A stretch of 64,000 bases of DNA. Origin: Spirodela intermedia. Its lineage: Eukaryota > Streptophyta > Magnoliopsida > Alismatales > Araceae. The stretch covers positions 11,035,378 through 11,099,377 of the forward strand of contig LR746264.1 in NCBI GenBank assembly GCA_902729315.2, written 5' to 3'. A program made the translations under genes and the position numbers. The notes under the pieces were generated by a model. The model saw only the letters and a list, made by a program, of their open reading frames with translations, had not been told where the DNA came from and ran no database searches. Shown piece by piece: positions 60,161 through 64,000 of the stretch; the first letter of the stretch is position 1, and each line of letters opens with the position of its first letter.

Positions 60161-61341
60161 GATAAGTCTTCATTATTATGAGTTAATAATTAGTAAATAA
60201 TATATTTTTAGTCTTAACTCATGATAAATAGACTTATATTTATGTTAAAGTGTGAAAAGTAGTTTTCAGTTGATAAATGTAAATTTTTGGGTAATTATGT
60301 GATTTTATATGAATTTATATGATTTTTATAGTTTTACTTTTGAGATAAATGAAGAAAAAGAAATAAAAATAAACATGTAGTAAATTTGGAGGGACTCACC
60401 AGCTAGCCGAGCTTACAAATGGGTTAGAAGTGTAGTCAGGAGAAGTCACTAGGGAGGAGCCGCGAGCAGGGGCTCGAGCAACTAGGACCGAAAGTGGAAC
60501 GTGTGTGCCACTTCCCTTCCACATCACTAGTGGCCAGTTGGCTGTGGAGCAAGGAGTGGTCGTACACACAGGAGAAGTGGACTTGATTGAAAATATAATA
60601 TTACTATATATTCACTTGAAACATCAACACACAAGCAATGTGAGGCTAAACTCACGTGTCACACCTTCTCTAGAAAGGGTTTGATGATTTTAATATCTAC
60701 AATACCCCTTATTTATAACACCGATATATCATGATGATGTCATTTGATAAGGGCATTATAATACTTATGTCAATCTCTCTTATGTAGGCAGGCAACTGGC
60801 ACGGATTCGAATCCTACTAGAGCCAAAACTCATATTTTTTTATCTAATTATTGTGACTTTCCTGTAGATTGCCAGTGAAGGATTAAGTCACTAGAATCAT
60901 TGGATCATTGGCAGAAATCTTGTCAATGTGATTTGCGGAGCATTTTACTAAAATTACTAAACGATTCGTGATAAAAGGATAGCAAATTCATCGAGTAAAG
61001 CATCTTCGATTGATCGATGAACAAGTCATCGTCAGAAAGAGGACGATCTACTGGGAGATAAGTTGCCAACTTCTGAGAGTGTATCGGATGCGATGAAGAG
61101 CCTCTTGCTATGTAGACTTGAGGATGAAGCTCCTTGACATGCACCCCACCTTCATCTAGTTCCTCTCCGTTGGGTGACAGCTGCTAGAAAGTCGCAAAGT
61201 TGCCGTTTTTCCACTCCACTAGGTGATAGCCACTGGAGATGATTCGATGACCCATTTCATTGATCTCTAGACTTTGCAAGGAGATCTAGAGATTGCCCAC
61301 ATTGTCTTTGTCCAAGGAGAGCCTTTGTGGCCGTAGACACT
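60160..61341 (+). repeat. LTR-like tandem repeat, unit 1
   Basis: Starts TGATAAGTCTTCATTATTAT and ends just before the same sequence recurs at 61342. It ends with GAGAGCCTTTGTGGCCGTAG ACACT-type sequence. It includes a GGATTCGAATCC segment near 60808. No protein-coding frame is supported. Confidence 0.8.
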
Positions 61342-62400
61342 TGATAAGTCTTCATTATCATGAGTTAATAATTAGTAAATAATATAGTTTTAGCCTTAAC
61401 TCATGATAAATAGACTTATATTTGTGTTAAAGAATGATTTTTAGTTTTCAATTGATTAACGTGAATTTTTGGGTAATTATGTAATTTTATACGATTTTTA
61501 CCGTCTTACTTTTGAGATAAATGAAGAACAAGAAATAAAAATAAAAATATTGCAAAAATGGGGGGACCCGTCGGCCAGCCGTGCCCGCAAGCGGGTCGGA
61601 AGCGCAGTCGGGGAGTAAGCCGCGAGCAGGGGCTCGAGCGGCTTGACTTGGGGACCGACAGGGCACGTGTATGCCACTCCCCTTCCACATCACCGGTGGC
61701 CAGCCGGCTGTGGGGCAAGGAGTGGTCGTACACATGAGAGAAGGGACTTTGCTTGGAAAGCTAACATTACTATATATTTGCCTGAAAAATCGACGTACAA
61801 CCGATGTGGGACTAAACCCCGTCACACCTCCCTCAGAAGAGGCGGGCGACCGGCGTGGGTTCGAATCCTTCTAGAGTCAAAATTCATATATTTTTATTTG
61901 ATTATCGTGACTTTCTTGCAGATCGCCGGTGAAGGATTAAGCAACAAGAATCACTGGATCATCGGCAAAAATCTTGTCAATGCGATTCGCGGAGCATTGC
62001 TACTAAAATTGCTGAACGATTCGCGATAAAAGGATCGTGAATCCATCGAGAAAATCATCTCCGATTGATCGACGAATAAGCTGTCGTCAAGAAGAGGACG
62101 ATCCGTTGGGAGACCAGTCTCCACCTCCTGAGAGCGTACCAGATGCGATGAAGAGCCTCCTCTTGCTGCGCGGACCTGAGGATGAAGCTCCCTGACACGC
62201 GCCCCACCTCCATCCAGCTCCTCTTCGTTGGGTGATAGCCGCCAGAGAGTCGCAAAGTCGTCGTTTTTCCGCTCTGCCGGGTGACAGCCGCCGGTGACGA
62301 TTCGACGACCCACTTCATTGATCTCTAGACTTCGCGAGAAGATCTAGAGATTGCCCACATCGTCTTTGTCCAAGGAGAGCCTTCGAGGCCGTGGACACTG
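61342..62400 (+). repeat. LTR-like tandem repeat, unit 2
   Basis: Starts TGATAAGTCTTCATTATCAT and follows unit 1 block by block, about 120 bases shorter. It contains GGTTCGAATCC at about 61858 and ends GAGAGCCTTCGAGGCCGTGG. It is more GC-rich than unit 1; many differences look like C-to-T or G-to-A changes in unit 1. Confidence 0.8.
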
Positions 62401-62980
62401 CACGATGATCCTCCCAAACGCTCAGGATTTCAGTACATCACTGACGCATTGCCGTCGCAACGCCATAACTCTATTTTCCTGCTTTCAATTTAATTGACGC
62501 TTCATTTATTGATACTTTGTTGATTTTAATTTACCAAACTATACTTCGTTCAATTACGATTCTTCCGGCTTTTACAGATCTTAATTTGATTAATTGAGTC
62601 GTCTGTAATCGCCTACGTAAGAATCGCCGGGCGGAACTCTATTTCTACCTGATTTGCGTTCGCTAGGCGCTGATGTCATCCTGACGTCCGCACCCTTATT
62701 TCCTTTTTTTTCGTGAATTTTAAATATATTTCCTTTTTATTTCCTAGTATAAAATTCGTAAGAAAATTTTATTCATTGAGAAAAATTCTGAATAATTACC
62801 AAATATTATATTACATCCCTGTGATCGACCTGGAAAATTACTACTATTTTTGGAATTTTTATTGAATTTTAATTGATATATTTATTTATAAATACTTCTA
62901 AATATCTGAAAATTCGTATTTTCTAGTTTTATAGATTTTATATTTGCGTGATTTAATATACAATGACTAAGTCACGTCAA
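62401..62980 (+). repeat. 584-bp direct repeat, copy 1
   Basis: Begins CACGATGATCCTCCCAAACG and ends GACTAAGTCACGTCAA. It continues directly from LTR-like unit 2, so the two are likely parts of one long terminal repeat. Confidence 0.75.
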
Positions 62981-62983
62981 CAC

Positions 62984-63524
62984 TATACGATGATCTTTCT
63001 GAATGCTCAGGATTCTGGTGCATTGTCAACACGATGCTAAAATTCTGTTTTCCTACTTTCAACTTAATTTTTGCTTCATTTAGTGATACTTTGTGTAATT
63101 TAAATTTACCAAGATATACTTCATTCAATTACAATTCTTTCAGCTTTTACAAATCTTAATTTGATCAATTAAATCATTTGTAATCACTTACATAAGAATG
63201 ATCGGGCAGAACTTTATTTTCACTTGATTCACGTTTGCCAGGTGCTGACGCTATCTTGACGTCTGCACCCTTATTTTCTTTTTATTTCTTAATATAAATT
63301 TATAAAAAATAGTATTCTTTGAGAAAAATTCTGAATAATTATCTAATATTTATATTACATTCCTGTGATCGACCTAGAAAATTATTGCTATTTTTGAAAG
63401 TTTTATTAAATTATAATTGATATATTTGTTCAAAAATACTTTTAAATATCTGAAAATTCATATTTACTAGTTTTATAAATTTTAAATTTGTGTGATTTAT
63501 TATACAACGACTAAGTCACATCAA
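62984..63524 (+). repeat. 584-bp direct repeat, copy 2
   Basis: Begins TACGATGATCTTTCTGAATG and ends GACTAAGTCACATCAAA. It is AT-richer than copy 1 and lacks a short block with TTTAAATATATTTCC. Confidence 0.75.
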
Positions 63525-63594
63525 ATTTTGACACCATTATTGGGGATGTATTACATAATATTTAGTATTTTTTTGTTTTTCTCTTAGAGTACAT
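63524..63594 (+). other. Possible decayed Ty3/gypsy primer-binding region and palindrome centre
   Basis: TTTTGACACCATTATTGGGG follows the end of copy 2. It resembles the TTTGGCGCCGTTGCCGGGGA sequence I recall next to LTRs of many plant Ty3/gypsy elements; all differences are transitions, as expected from methylation decay. The 70-base stretch is also the spacer between inverted arms. Confidence 0.45.
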
Positions 63595-64000
63595 GACGTG
63601 ACTCAGTCATTGTATAGTAAATCACATAAATTTAAATTTATAGAACTAGAAAATACAATTTTTTAGATATTTAGAAATATTTCTGAGCAAAAATATCAAT
63701 TATAATTCAATAAAACTTCCAAAAATAGCGGTAATTTTCCAAGTCGATCATAGGGATGTAATATAATACTTGGTAATTACTCAAAATTTTTCTCACTGAA
63801 TATGATTTTATATAAATTTTATACTAGGAAATGAAAAGGAAATATATTTAAAATTTATGAAAAAGAGAAATAAAGGTGCAGACGTTAGGATGACGTCAAC
63901 ACTTGGCGAATGCAAATTGGACAAAAATAGAGTTTCACCTAATGATTATTACGTAAGTGATTACATACGATTTAATTAATCAAATTAAGATCTGTAAAAG
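63595..64000 (-). repeat. Inverted arm of the 584-bp repeat, running off the right edge
   Basis: The reverse complement matches 62571-62975 and 63144-63521. It keeps the TTTAAATATATTTCC block, so it is closer to copy 1. It is unfinished at base 64000. Confidence 0.8.

Noticed and set aside
60805-61865. GGTTCGAATCC motifs as possible tRNA genes
   Set aside because: No cloverleaf with acceptor and D arms can be drawn around either one; kept only as a B-box-like motif within repeats.
1-64000. CRISPR arrays, operons or bacterial-type systems
   Set aside because: No spaced palindromic repeat arrays; gene structures are clearly plant nuclear with spliceosomal introns.

Overview
This is a plant nuclear genome window. 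It has split genes with GT-AG introns, GC-rich first exons followed by AT-rich introns, CT/GA microsatellites, and a dense field of retroelement debris. The genes are typical angiosperm ones. The very GC-rich 5' exons would suit a monocot, but the species cannot be named from sequence alone. I see no CRISPR array, rRNA gene or convincing tRNA gene.

Left half (1-29 kb), genes: (1) the first 142 bases are the N-terminus of a vacuolar Ca2+/H+ exchanger (CAX1/CAX3 type) on the minus strand, running off the left edge. (2) At 2.8-15.5 kb, plus strand, is a complete 12-exon ADCK1-type ABC1/UbiB kinase-like gene; one intron carries a decayed Copia retrotransposon. (3) At 16.35 kb starts a pfkB-family myo-inositol kinase gene whose last exon I could not place. 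(4) At 20.5-23.0 kb is a complete 6-exon GDSL/SGNH esterase gene. (5) At 24.7-25.7 kb is an intronless PDX1 (vitamin B6 synthase) gene with a clear promoter. Each of these gene calls rests on an open frame plus family motifs, and for the split genes on exon phases that join without a break.

Middle (29-43 kb): a second, unrelated-clade ABC1 kinase gene with a chloroplast-type N-terminus, 16 exons and 829 residues. Its first intron holds an unexplained open stretch.

Right third (43-64 kb): no host gene is visible. It is built from repeats: a 5'-truncated LINE on the minus strand; a poly(A)-ended element present as an inverted pair at 48.5 and 59 kb; short interstitial telomere-like (TTTAGGG) tracts that abut poly-T each time; a 1.7-kb GC-rich tandem duplication with 30-bp minisatellites; a 353-bp tandem duplication carrying matched 69-codon frames; and LTR-like units in tandem at 60.2-63.5 kb, ending in a large inverted repeat that continues past the right edge.

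The genes do not form an operon-like unit. Loose themes are vacuolar ion transport (CAX), inositol phosphate metabolism (MIK), vitamin B6 synthesis (PDX1) and two organelle-type atypical kinases (ABC1). I regard their proximity as ordinary plant gene order unless conserved synteny shows otherwise. No wholly new system was evident. The most unusual structures are the telomere-repeat/poly-T junctions, the duplicated small frames and the palindromic LTR array.
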